Source: Flavobacteriales bacterium (lineage in GTDB: Bacteria; Bacteroidota; Bacteroidia; Flavobacteriales_F; PHOS-HE28). Taken from it: DNA of 64,000 nucleotides. The notes under the pieces are model-generated. The model was not told the DNA's origin. It did no database searches and saw only the letters and a list, made by a program, of their open reading frames with translations. The DNA is taken from assembly GCA_016710015.1 (NCBI GenBank), contig JADJLR010000005.1:124001-188000 (forward strand), in the 5' to 3' direction. A program made the translations under genes and the position numbers. Positions 33,758 through 42,094 of this stretch are shown piece by piece (within the stretch, counting starts at the first letter, position 1; every line of letters starts with the position of its first letter).

Positions 33758-35578
33758 ATGGCCTCACGCCGCAACGCCAAAGCTTTCGAAGACGCACCAC
33801 GCGCCAAATTGGACAAGGCCACCTTGCGCAAGGCGATGCGGGTGTTCCGATACCTCAAGCCTTATCGTGCTTGGTTCATTCTTGGCTTGGTCCTCCTGAC
33901 CATCACCACAGGACTTTCGCTGCTTTTCCCTTTGCTGCTCGGCCAATTGGTTGATGCGGCACGTGGCGATGTGGGCGCGCAAGGTGATCTACTCGAACGC
34001 ATCGACCAAGTCGCTCTGACCTTGCTCACCGTCTTTGCGGCGCAAGCCTTCTTCGGCTTCTTCCGGATCTACCTCTTCAGCTGGATCACCGAGAATATGC
34101 TCGCGAACATGCGGCGCGACACGTACGATCATCTGCTGAAACTACCGATGACCTTCTTCGCGCAGCGGCGGGTGGGCGAATTGAACAGCCGTATCAGCGC
34201 GGACATCGCCATGCTGCAAGATGCGTTGACCACCAATCTGGCGGAATTGATCCGGCAGGTGCTGATCGTGGTGGCCGGTATCGTGATGTTGACGACCGTG
34301 AGCACGGAATTGACGCTGACCATGTTGGCCATCATTCCGGTGGTGGCACTCGTCGCTGTTTTCTTCGGGCGTTTCGTCACCAAGTTGAGCAAGCAGGTAC
34401 AGGACCGCATTGCCGACACCAATGTGATCGTGGATGAAACACTGCAAGGCATCCAGAACGTGAAAGCCTTCGCGAACGAGCGCTGGGAATCGCTGCGTTA
34501 CGGGACCAGTGTCCTCGACGCACGTCGCTTGGCTTTGAAAGGAGCACGCTGGCAAGGCGCATTCGTTTCGTTCATCATCCTGTGCATGTTCGGTGCCATC
34601 GTGCTGGTGATCTGGCGCGGCGTGCGCATGCTGCCCACCGGCGAGATCCAGATGGGTGAACTCTTCTCCTTCATCCTCTATTCCATGTTCATCGGTGCCA
34701 GTATCGGAGGGCTACCGGAATTGGTGAACCGCATGTTGAAAGCGATCGGCGCGAGTGAACGCTTGATGGACCTTCAGGATGAACCGAACGAAGCGATCTC
34801 GTTGGAAGAACATCGAGCAACCATCCAACTGCAAGGATCCATCTCCTTCGAACACGTTGCCTTTCATTATGCCACGCGTCCCGATGTTCCGGTGCTCCGC
34901 GATGTGAGCTTCACGGCTGCTCCGGGGGAACGCATCGCACTGGTCGGATCCAGCGGCGCAGGCAAGAGTACGATCGCTTCGTTGGTCCTACGGTTCTATG
35001 ACCCGGTTTCCGGCAACGTAAAGATCGACGGTAAGGCCGCCAGTGAGTTCGACTTGAGCGCGCTGCGCGATCGCATGAGTCTAGTACCTCAAGAGGTGCT
35101 ACTCTTCGGTGGTAGCATCCGCGAGAACATCGCCTACGGCAAGCCTAATGCGACCTCTGCCGAGATCGAAGCCGCTGCGCGAAAGGCAAATGCGCACGAC
35201 TTCATCAACAGTTTTCCTGAGGGATACTCGACGGTGGTCGGTGAGCGTGGTATCCAATTGAGTGGTGGACAACGGCAGCGCATCGCCATTGCCCGTGCGG
35301 TGTTGAAGGACCCTGCGATCTTGATCCTCGACGAGGCCACCAGTGCATTGGACAGTGAGAGTGAACGCGTGGTGCAAGAAGCTTTGGATAAGCTGATGGT
35401 AGGCCGGACGAGCATCGTGATCGCGCATCGCTTAAGCACGATCCGCAGCGCCGATAAGATCCTCGTATTGGACAAGGGCCGCGTGATCGAGAGTGGTACG
35501 CACGATGAGTTGATCGCTTCGGAGGACGGGCTTTACCGAAGTTTGAGTCGGCTGCAGAGCGACACTTCTAGAGCGTGA
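33758..35578 (+). CDS. ABC transporter, fused permease and ATPase (MsbA/exporter type)
   Basis: 606 residues. An N-terminal six-helix exporter domain (about 30-330) precedes an ATPase with Walker A GSSGAGKSTI, the signature LSGGQRQRIAIARA, Walker B ILILDEATSALD and the H-loop IAHRLSTI. This half-transporter would work as a homodimer in the inner membrane. Its substrate could be lipid A core, a lipid or a drug; MsbA-like is the best general call, without proof. The 3' end overlaps the convergent rsmG by 11 bp. Confidence 0.92.
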   Translation: MASRRNAKAFEDAPRAKLDKATLRKAMRVFRYLKPYRAWFILGLVLLTITTGLSLLFPLLLGQLVDAARGDVGAQGDLLERIDQVALTLLTVFAAQAFFGFFRIYLFSWITENMLANMRRDTYDHLLKLPMTFFAQRRVGELNSRISADIAMLQDALTTNLAELIRQVLIVVAGIVMLTTVSTELTLTMLAIIPVVALVAVFFGRFVTKLSKQVQDRIADTNVIVDETLQGIQNVKAFANERWESLRYGTSVLDARRLALKGARWQGAFVSFIILCMFGAIVLVIWRGVRMLPTGEIQMGELFSFILYSMFIGASIGGLPELVNRMLKAIGASERLMDLQDEPNEAISLEEHRATIQLQGSISFEHVAFHYATRPDVPVLRDVSFTAAPGERIALVGSSGAGKSTIASLVLRFYDPVSGNVKIDGKAASEFDLSALRDRMSLVPQEVLLFGGSIRENIAYGKPNATSAEIEAAARKANAHDFINSFPEGYSTVVGERGIQLSGGQRQRIAIARAVLKDPAILILDEATSALDSESERVVQEALDKLMVGRTSIVIAHRLSTIRSADKILVLDKGRVIESGTHDELIASEDGLYRSLSRLQSDTSRA

Positions 35579-36188
35579 CCTCCACCACCTTCTTCGTCTC
35601 GAAGAACGCCTCGGCGAACACCTCTTTCAACTCGTATACGCGCACAGCATTCCGGACCGGCAGGATCTCATCCGCTAGTTCACCGCCCTTCAAGTAATAC
35701 ATCCGCCCCCGTCCTTTCGCGACGAGGTGCTTCGTGTCTCGAATGAATTCCGGTAATGTGGTCACGGCGCGACTGACGATCACGTCGTAGCGTGGCTTAT
35801 GGTCCATGCTGCGCACCTGTTCTGCGGTGCAGTTCGTGATGCCCAAGCCTTCGATCACACCTTTTACTGCCGTGATCTTCTTACCAATGCCATCGATGCC
35901 GTGAAAGGAACAATGCGGGAACAGGATCGCCAAAGGAACCAAGGGAAACCCACCACCAGTTCCGACATCCACGATGCGCGTTCCCTTCTTGAACTGTACC
36001 ACTTTCGCGATACCAAGGGAATGCAGGATGTGCCGCTCGTAGAGGTGCTCGAAGTCCTTGCGCGAGATCAGGTTGACGCGCTCGTTCCACACGGCATACA
36101 TTTCACCGAGCCGGGCGAACTGATTCCGCTGGGTGGCGCTCAGCTCCGGAAAGTAGTGGACGAGGAGGTCCAAGCCTTGGGAATTCAT
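35568..36188 (-). CDS. rsmG: 16S rRNA (guanine(527)-N(7))-methyltransferase RsmG
   Basis: 206 residues. RsmG (GidB) methylates G527 of 16S rRNA using SAM. Family motifs are NERVNLISRKDFEHLYERHI, the SAM-binding IVDVGTGGGFPLVPLAILFP and VSRAVTTLPEF. The start MNSQGLDLLVHYFPELS is typical for Bacteroidetes versions. It overlaps the convergent transporter gene at the 3' end. Confidence 0.96.
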   Translation of the reverse strand: MNSQGLDLLVHYFPELSATQRNQFARLGEMYAVWNERVNLISRKDFEHLYERHILHSLGIAKVVQFKKGTRIVDVGTGGGFPLVPLAILFPHCSFHGIDGIGKKITAVKGVIEGLGITNCTAEQVRSMDHKPRYDVIVSRAVTTLPEFIRDTKHLVAKGRGRMYYLKGGELADEILPVRNAVRVYELKEVFAEAFFETKKVVEVTL

Positions 36189-36213
36189 GAGGTCATGTGG
36201 TCATGAGAACATG
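36187..36213. repeat. GGTCATG short repeat patch upstream of rsmG
   Basis: ATGAGGTCATGTGGTCATGA followed by GAACATG begins inside the rsmG start and runs upstream. It resembles the patch at 33703-33738; a related run (CCATGACC, CATGGTCACATGATG) lies around 36306-36330 beside the sigma-factor stop. Confidence 0.45.
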
Positions 36214-36333
36214 AATACCTCCTAAGTGTCGAGAGAGCCTTCAGCTTAACAATTCGGAGCAACCGCAGAGCGAGGAGCAGAGCGCTGTTATGTATTTCCA
36301 TGTCTCCATGACCGCATGGTCACATGATGCGGC

Positions 36334-36945
36334 CTAAATGTGGTCCTTGCTGTCCTGCATCAGGTTCAGTAGGAATTCGCGTGCGCGGAACAGTTGTGCT
36401 TTCACCGTGCCGAGCGGAAGGTCCAATTCCTGGGCGATCTCCTCGTAGCTGTACTCCTTGTAGTAGCGCAGTTCCACGAGGGTGCGGTAGCGGGGCTTCA
36501 ACTTCTCCACTACTTCGCGCATGATCAGGTTCTTCTGCTCCTTGATCGCGATCTCCGATGGATCCAAGCCGTGACCCTTCAACTCAATGGTCATCTCATC
36601 GCCATCATCGGTGCCGATGGGGTTGTCGATGGAGAAGGTCTTCTTCTTCTTCTGTTTACGGATCCAGTCGATGCAGTTGTTCGAAGCGATCTTGAACAAC
36701 CACGTACTGAAGGCGTAGTTCGGCGTGTATTGTTTCAGCCGGTGGAAAGCCTTGCCGAAGGCTTCGATCGTCAGGTCCTCCGCATCGTCCTTGTTGTTGA
36801 TCATCTTCAACAACATGAAGTAGATGGAGTCCCTGTAACGGCCCATCAGTTCGGCGTATGCCTTCTGATCGCCTTTCTGTACGGCGCGTTGCACCAGGAT
36901 ATAATCGTACCGCGCTTTCTCGCTGAGGTTCTCGTTCACTTCCAT
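36334..36945 (-). CDS. ECF-type RNA polymerase sigma-70 factor
   Basis: 203 residues from MEVNENLSEKARYDY. Region 2 has YRDSIYFMLLKMINNKDDAEDLTIEAFGKAF and YAFSTWLFKIASNNCIDWIRK. Region 4 has LKPRYRTLVELRYYKEYSYEEIAQEL and LPLGTVKAQLFRAREFLL. A Lys-rich linker and an acidic segment lie between. This is a strongly conserved Bacteroidetes ECF factor that appears without an obvious anti-sigma neighbour, as here. Its target genes are unknown. The start lies 10 bp inside the glycosyltransferase 3' end, so both are on one transcript. Confidence 0.92.
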   Translation of the reverse strand: MEVNENLSEKARYDYILVQRAVQKGDQKAYAELMGRYRDSIYFMLLKMINNKDDAEDLTIEAFGKAFHRLKQYTPNYAFSTWLFKIASNNCIDWIRKQKKKKTFSIDNPIGTDDGDEMTIELKGHGLDPSEIAIKEQKNLIMREVVEKLKPRYRTLVELRYYKEYSYEEIAQELDLPLGTVKAQLFRAREFLLNLMQDSKDHI

Positions 36946-38036
36946 CGCTTGGGCTTGACCAATAGTGTGCTGGTGTACAGCAGAGGATCCAAAAGTAGGA
37001 ACAACCATTCCAAGGGTATTGCGAGCCAGACCAGCGCACCGGCATGCAGCTTGCGCATGGCCAGAACGGTGATCGGCAAGAGTATGCCGAACTCAACACC
37101 AAGGCCTACGAATACCTCCCGCCATTGTGCCCGTAAGGCGAACCACAACAACATGGCCCAGAATACGGTACGTGCCAGCGGGAGCAGCATCAACAGGATC
37201 TGATGCCCGAACCGGTAGTGTACCGCCGTGGTGTAATGCCTGCGTTTGCGACGTAACCAAGTGCCCAGGTCCGGTGTTGGCCGGGTGGTCATGAAAGCGC
37301 GCGGATCGGCTACTACACCGGTGTTCTTCGCACGCGCCACTTGATTGATGAAAAGGTCATCGTCCCCGCTCATCAAGTGGTTGTGCCTTCCGGGACCTTT
37401 GGCGTTGAAGAACAGTTCGCCCGTGTAGCCCAAGTTGCGGCCAACACCCATGTACGGGAACCCAGCTTGGGCGAAGGACATGTACTGCATGGCCTTCATC
37501 GTGCCGTCGTACCGCTCCAAGAGGTTGGTGAGGCCGGACTCGTAGGCATACGGACTATGGCCGATCACGATCTGCTTGCCCTTGGCGAAACCTGCCGCCA
37601 TGGTACTGATCCAATCCGTTCCCGCCGGCAGGCAATCGGCATCGGTGAGCAACACATGCGGGTGCTTCGCGGCCCGGATGCCTACACCGAGGGCCAGCTT
37701 CTTGCCGTAATTGAATTTCTCATCGGCCTGGATGTTCACCGGACGCAGACGCGGGTAGTTCGGTTTCATCCATTGCAGCACCTCCCAGGTATCGTCCTCG
37801 CTCCGGTCGTTGACCACGACCACCTCAAACTCTTTGTGATCCTGCTGCATCAGCAACGGAATGATCTCTTCCAAGGTGCGCGCCTCACTGCGGGCGCAGA
37901 TCACCACGCTGATCGGTAGGTCCCGGTCCGGCTCCACCAACGGCTTGCGGAAGGCCAACCGGGCGAACATCACCAGATGGTAGAACAGCAGCACGACGAG
38001 CGCACCGGCCATGACGAAGAACGCGACGGACCACAT
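36936..38036 (-). CDS. Membrane-bound family 2 glycosyltransferase
   Basis: 366 residues from MWSVAFFVMAGALVVLLFYH, an N-terminal membrane helix. The GT-A domain has ISVVICARSEARTLEEIIPL, VVVNDRSEDDT, the DxD-like LLTDADCLPAG and SGDDDLFINQVA. Three or so hydrophobic segments close the protein (ILLMLLPLARTVFWAMLLWF, VGLGVEFGILLPITVL, LVWLAIPLEWLFLLLDPLL). The form suits a processive or lipid-linked sugar transferase making surface polysaccharide; the sugar is unknown. The longer frame from 38177 starts in repeat DNA and is rejected. Confidence 0.9.
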   Translation of the reverse strand: MWSVAFFVMAGALVVLLFYHLVMFARLAFRKPLVEPDRDLPISVVICARSEARTLEEIIPLLMQQDHKEFEVVVVNDRSEDDTWEVLQWMKPNYPRLRPVNIQADEKFNYGKKLALGVGIRAAKHPHVLLTDADCLPAGTDWISTMAAGFAKGKQIVIGHSPYAYESGLTNLLERYDGTMKAMQYMSFAQAGFPYMGVGRNLGYTGELFFNAKGPGRHNHLMSGDDDLFINQVARAKNTGVVADPRAFMTTRPTPDLGTWLRRKRRHYTTAVHYRFGHQILLMLLPLARTVFWAMLLWFALRAQWREVFVGLGVEFGILLPITVLAMRKLHAGALVWLAIPLEWLFLLLDPLLYTSTLLVKPKRWK

Positions 38037-38175
38037 GTTGCAAGCCCGAAGCGCAATGTTCCGGGTCGAGGGCGAAGCTACCCGGCACCCATGCGCGGGT
38101 AGGGAAGTTCTGGATCCAGTTATGAACAGCGCCGATGGGGAACGCTGGAGGATCCGCTGATGACGGAGGAAGGCC

Positions 38176-38388
38176 ATCCGCAGATCTCGCAGATGTTACT
38201 GCCCACAGGCAGATGAGAGTCAAATTCAATGCGTCCACAGATGAGGAAGATGAGCCGCCTAACGGCTGCTGAATTCGGCGGATAGAGAAACCAAGTCCCG
38301 AGTGAGCCGGTAGGCGAACCCATCTGCGAGATCTGCGGATAAGATCTGTCGGGACGGCCTTTCGACAGCCATCCTCCCCATCCGTGGA
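38176..38388. repeat. Two interleaved inverted repeats of the GxxExxY-associated family
   Basis: The first pair is 38176-38210 with 38306-38340; its outer 20 bp (ATCCGCAGATCTCGCAGATG) are perfectly inverted, and a GCCnACnGGC end is shared. The second pair is 38234-38266 (TCCACAGATGAGGAAGATGA onward) with an imperfect partner at about 38356-38388. The order is L1-L2-R1-R2, with no ORF between. The 38234 arm closely matches the left arm at 52568. Confidence 0.75.
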
Positions 38389-38408
38389 TGAGCTCCTCTC
38401 CGCCCCTC

Positions 38409-38416
38409 TACCTTTG
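38409..38416 (+). promoter_or_regulatory. Candidate -7 promoter element TACCTTTG for tgt
   Basis: Exact TAnnTTTG match, 7 nt before the tgt ATG at 38424. It would give a transcript with almost no leader. Confidence 0.5.
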
Positions 38417-38423
38417 CCGCCCT

Positions 38424-39554
38424 ATGCACTTCGACCTTCTCTTCAACGACCCTGGATCCAACGCCCGGGCGGGTGTGCTCCACACGGACCACGGTGACAT
38501 CCCGACCCCGGTGTTCATGCCAGTGGGTACACTTGGGGCCGTGAAAGCCGTGCATCCGCGCGAGTTGCGGAACGACCTCGACGCGCCGATCATGCTCAGC
38601 AACACGTACCACCTGTACTTGCGTCCGGGCATGGAGGTGCTGGAACATGCCGGCGGGTTGCACAAATTCAACGGCTGGGATCGACCGATCCTCACGGATA
38701 GCGGAGGGTTCCAAGTGCATTCATTGAGCGATATCCGCAAGATCACGGAAGAAGGCGTGCGCTTCAGCAGCCACATCGACGGCAGCAAACACTTGTTCAC
38801 CCCGGAAAGCGTGATGGATACGCAGCGCATCATCGGAGCGGACATCTGTATGGCCTTCGACGAGTGTACACCTTGGCCTTGCGAGCAGGCATACGCTGAA
38901 AAGAGCTTGCACCTCACCCACCGCTGGCTGGACCGCTGCTTGGAACGGTTCAACACCACAGAACCGAAATACGGTCACGAGCAGGCCTTGTTCCCGATCG
39001 TGCAAGGCAGCACATTTCCCGAGCTGCGCAAGCGATCCGCAGAGTATGTCGCGCAGAAGGGAACGGTCGGAAATGCGATCGGGGGACTCAGCGTGGGCGA
39101 ACCGGAAGAGGAGATGTACGCCATGGCCGAGCTGTGCTGCGACATCCTACCCAAGGATCGACCGCGCTACTTGATGGGGGTAGGCACACCTTGGAACCTG
39201 CTGGAGAACATGGCTCGTGGTGTGGACATGTTCGATTGTGTAATGCCCACGCGTAATGGTCGGAACGGGATGCTCTTCACACGTGAAGGCGTGGTGAACA
39301 TCAAGAACAAGCAATGGAGCGATGACCACTCCCCGCTCGATCCGAATGCCCATTGCTGGGTGGATACGGCCTACACCCGCGCCTTCGTGCGCCACCTGTT
39401 CCAGAGCAACGAGATGCTGGGTCAGCAGATCGCGAGTTTGCACAACCTCGGGTTCTATTTGGCGTTGATGAAGGACGCTCGGGATCGGATCCTCGATGGT
39501 TCCTTTGCCACGTGGAAGAAGGGGCTCTTGCCGAAGTTGAAGACGCGTTTATGA
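38424..39554 (+). CDS. tgt: tRNA-guanine(34) transglycosylase
   Basis: 376 residues from MHFDLLFNDPGSNARAG. It exchanges guanine 34 for a queuine precursor in tRNAs with a GUN anticodon. Catalytic regions are intact: ILTDSGGFQVHSLSDIRKI, GGLSVGEPEEEM and GVDMFDCVMPTRNGRNG. The zinc site is changed: in place of CxCxxC there is Ala309-His-Cys311-Trp-Val-Asp314, with His340 in LHNLGFY. I recall similar loss in other Bacteroidetes Tgt proteins, so this is probably lineage-wide and not decay. The longer frame from 38388 would begin before the promoter element. Confidence 0.95.
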   Translation: MHFDLLFNDPGSNARAGVLHTDHGDIPTPVFMPVGTLGAVKAVHPRELRNDLDAPIMLSNTYHLYLRPGMEVLEHAGGLHKFNGWDRPILTDSGGFQVHSLSDIRKITEEGVRFSSHIDGSKHLFTPESVMDTQRIIGADICMAFDECTPWPCEQAYAEKSLHLTHRWLDRCLERFNTTEPKYGHEQALFPIVQGSTFPELRKRSAEYVAQKGTVGNAIGGLSVGEPEEEMYAMAELCCDILPKDRPRYLMGVGTPWNLLENMARGVDMFDCVMPTRNGRNGMLFTREGVVNIKNKQWSDDHSPLDPNAHCWVDTAYTRAFVRHLFQSNEMLGQQIASLHNLGFYLALMKDARDRILDGSFATWKKGLLPKLKTRL

Positions 39555-39574
39555 AGAATGTGATGTTGTCCGAT

Positions 39575-39630
39575 GTCCTACGTCCCAGGCGAAATGCCTG
39601 CGAACGGTCATTTCGCATAGGACATAGGAC
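39575..39630. repeat. Stem-loop between tgt and LptF/LptG-type gene
   Basis: GTCCTACGTCC (39575-39585) pairs with GGACATAGGAC (39620-39630), and GCGAAATG (39589-39596) pairs with CATTTCGC (39609-39616). A T-tract is lacking, so it may be a REP-like unit or a weak terminator. Confidence 0.6.
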
Positions 39631-39657
39631 AGTCTTGCAACGGACAATTACCTCCGC

Positions 39658-40737
39658 ATGCTGAAGACCCTCGACCGCTATATCATCCGCCAGTTCCTCG
39701 GGACCTTCTTCTTCATCTTGGTGGTGATCATGCTCATCGCGGTGGTGTTCGACCTCAGCGAGAAAACGCGGGAGTTCGCGACCATGAAGGCCAGCGCACG
39801 GGAGATCGTCTTCGACTTCTATGTCAACTTCATCATTTACTACAGCAACTTGTTCAGCGGCTTGCTGATCTTCATCGCCGTATTGCTCTTCACAAGTAGA
39901 CTTGCCCATCGCACGGAGATCATTGCCATGCTGAGCAGTGGCGTGAGTTTCCCACGGATCATGTGGCCCTATTTCCTAGCGGCGACCTTACTCACTGGCC
40001 TTTCCCTCTTCGTGAACCATCAAATACTTCCCGCTGCGAACAAAGTGCGCCTGGCCTTCGAGGAGGAACACATTCGGGCGACCTATTTCGTGGATGCCAA
40101 GCACCTGCACAGGGAGATCACTCCAGGCACAATCTCCTATTTCGAATCGTGGAAAGCAAAGGAGCAGATGGGCTTCCGCTTCAGCCTGGAACATTGGGAC
40201 AATGGCATACTGACCAAGAAATTGAATGCCGACAGGGCGGAATACGACAGCCTTTCCGGCGCTTGGCGCGTCAGTGACTATGTGATCCGGACCATGGATG
40301 GTATGACCGGATCCATCCAACGTGGATACCTATTGGACACGATCATCGACTTGAAACCTTCAGATATGGGGCAACGGTGGGAAACATCCATGGCCATGAG
40401 CAGCAAGGAACTGGATGCGTACATCACATCCAAGATCGCACAAGGGGATGATGATCTCACCCCCTACTTGGTGGAAAAGTACCAGCGCACTTCCTACCCC
40501 TTCGCCACCTATGTATTCACCTTGATCGGCGTAAGCATCGCCAGCCGAAAGGTGCGCGGTGGTACTGGCCTTCACCTTGCGCTCGGTGTGTTCCTGAGCC
40601 TGTTGTACATCTTCGCCATGAAGTTGACCACCGTAGCTGCATCCAATGCTGGTCTCGCACCCGTGCTTGCGGTCTGGCTGCCCAATGTCCTGTTCGCGAT
40701 CGTTGGTGTACTCCTCTATCGGCAGGCACCGAAATAA
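39658..40737 (+). CDS. LptF/LptG family lipopolysaccharide export permease
   Basis: 359 residues. Membrane helices at the N-terminus (YIIRQFLGTFFFILVVIMLIAV, about 8-35) and three others near 55-75, 100-120 and the C-terminus surround a periplasmic beta-jellyroll-like region (about 135-260). SRLAHRTEIIAMLSSGVSFPRI is the cytoplasmic coupling-helix motif of the YjgP/YjgQ family. In the Lpt system two such subunits with LptB extract LPS from the inner membrane. F or G cannot be decided here. No second copy or lptB is in the window. Confidence 0.9.
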   Translation: MLKTLDRYIIRQFLGTFFFILVVIMLIAVVFDLSEKTREFATMKASAREIVFDFYVNFIIYYSNLFSGLLIFIAVLLFTSRLAHRTEIIAMLSSGVSFPRIMWPYFLAATLLTGLSLFVNHQILPAANKVRLAFEEEHIRATYFVDAKHLHREITPGTISYFESWKAKEQMGFRFSLEHWDNGILTKKLNADRAEYDSLSGAWRVSDYVIRTMDGMTGSIQRGYLLDTIIDLKPSDMGQRWETSMAMSSKELDAYITSKIAQGDDDLTPYLVEKYQRTSYPFATYVFTLIGVSIASRKVRGGTGLHLALGVFLSLLYIFAMKLTTVAASNAGLAPVLAVWLPNVLFAIVGVLLYRQAPK

Positions 40738-40819
40738 GGGTCCCTCGAACCACTCCGGAGACCATCAGCTCTGTGAACAAGTCCCGCTCCCGAACAGCAG
40801 AGCGCATTAGCTTGCACAC

Positions 40820-41515
40820 ATGCTCGCCGATCGCCTATTGCAGCACGTGTTGTCCTTTTCGTTGAGCGATGTTCGCTTGCCCAAAGGGGTCGGGGTACTG
40901 GATCCGTTCAACGGCACCAATGCCGAAGAGATCCACCGGATCGTTACCCGCTTCCATCGGACCTACTACAACGACGACCGACCGCGCACGCTCATGCTCG
41001 GCATCAATCCGGGAAGGCTCGGTGCGGGCAGTACGGGCCTTTCATTCACGGACACCAAACGTTGCGAAAGCGACCTCGGCATTCCGGTGAATGGCATACG
41101 CACGCACGAACCCAGCAGCGATTTCTTCTACCGGATGATCCGCGCTGCAGGGGGTGCCGAGGACTTCTACCGCAACGTGTACGTGCATTCCATTTGTCCG
41201 CTCGGCTTCGTGAAGGAGCAGCCCGGAAAGGGAGCCATCAACCTGAACTACTACGACGACAAAGCACTGGAGAACGCCGTGACACCCTTCGTGGAGAATT
41301 GGCTGCGCACATTGGTGGGTTGCGGCATGCGCACCGATGTGGCCCTCTGCATCGGCACGGGAAAGAACGCAGCCTATTTCACCGAATTGAATGACCGGCT
41401 CGGTCTCTTCCAACGCATCATCGCCTTGGAACATCCGCGATACGTGATGCAGTACAAAGCCAAGCAGCTCGAAGCATATATCGACAAATACCTCGCCGCA
41501 CTTGAAGCGTTGTAG
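40820..41515 (+). CDS. SMUG2-like DNA glycosylase family protein
   Basis: 231 residues. The uracil-DNA glycosylase fold is suggested by LMLGINPGRLGAGSTGLSFT (motif 1, with the water-activating Asn), VHSICPLGFV, and LEHPRYVMQY near the end (the His-Pro motif 2). The family, previously DUF4918, is annotated as SMUG2. It should remove deaminated bases in base-excision repair. It is 82 bp downstream of the LptF/G gene, possibly on its own promoter. Confidence 0.85.
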   Translation: MLADRLLQHVLSFSLSDVRLPKGVGVLDPFNGTNAEEIHRIVTRFHRTYYNDDRPRTLMLGINPGRLGAGSTGLSFTDTKRCESDLGIPVNGIRTHEPSSDFFYRMIRAAGGAEDFYRNVYVHSICPLGFVKEQPGKGAINLNYYDDKALENAVTPFVENWLRTLVGCGMRTDVALCIGTGKNAAYFTELNDRLGLFQRIIALEHPRYVMQYKAKQLEAYIDKYLAALEAL

Positions 41516-41626
41516 GGCATCGTTCGGCCGTACGATCGCTTCACAACATCGTGAACAGAGCTCTTCCGGGACGCGACGACCGGAGAAGAAGACGTACCTC
41601 GGCCTTCTCCATGCACTTCGGCAAGA

Positions 41627-42016
41627 TCACAGCGGCTTCCGGAACAGGTAGCGTGTAATGAAGATGCCGCCGCCCTTCTCACCACTTTGGACGCCCGTGG
41701 TCACGGTATGGAGCTCCCATCCGTCGCTGGTGAATTCGTTGATCTGATCCACGATCAGCCGGTCGTTGCTGGCGATGTTCTTGAAATTGATCCCGACCAT
41801 GCTGTAGAAATTCAACAGATCCTTTTCCACCTCCTGATCATTCTGATCGCTGATAATGACGCGGGAACGTCCCAAACCGCCCGGCACCACACTTTCGATG
41901 GTACTGAACTGGCGGTACGTGTACGCATCGCTGACCGGGGTGGGACGGAAGCTGTAGCCCAAGAAAAGAGCGACCGGTAGAGCGGCACCAAGTAAAAGAG
42001 AACGGAACTTGTTCAT
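41627..42016 (-). CDS. Small exported or membrane-anchored protein, unknown
   Basis: 129 residues from MNKFRSLLLGAALPVALFLGYSF, a signal anchor or signal peptide. The mature part has YTYRQFSTIESVV, an acidic middle, and DGWELHTVTTG followed by a C-terminal RYLFRKPL. The GWEL-hydrophobic-RP ending recalls DUF4177-type small proteins, but the match is by eye only. It is divergent from the next gene, with 78 bp between starts. Confidence 0.65.
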   Translation of the reverse strand: MNKFRSLLLGAALPVALFLGYSFRPTPVSDAYTYRQFSTIESVVPGGLGRSRVIISDQNDQEVEKDLLNFYSMVGINFKNIASNDRLIVDQINEFTSDGWELHTVTTGVQSGEKGGGIFITRYLFRKPL

Positions 42017-42094
42017 GGCTTTGTAAGTTTGATCCTGCCGCCGATCATCGACGGCACAGTGATCGTTGGAACTTTGCAAAACAAACACTATTCC

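Larger units (their letters stand above)
38037..38423. other. Intergenic region upstream of tgt, filled with repeat elements
   Basis: About 390 bp between divergent genes. There is no credible gene. The right half consists of interleaved inverted repeats (38176-38388) of the family that frames the GxxExxY gene, followed by the tgt promoter element. Confidence 0.75.

Noticed and set aside
38037..38177. Upstream extension of the glycosyltransferase to 38177
   Set aside because: The added residues have no membrane or signal character, whereas the start at 38036 gives an N-terminal helix directly.
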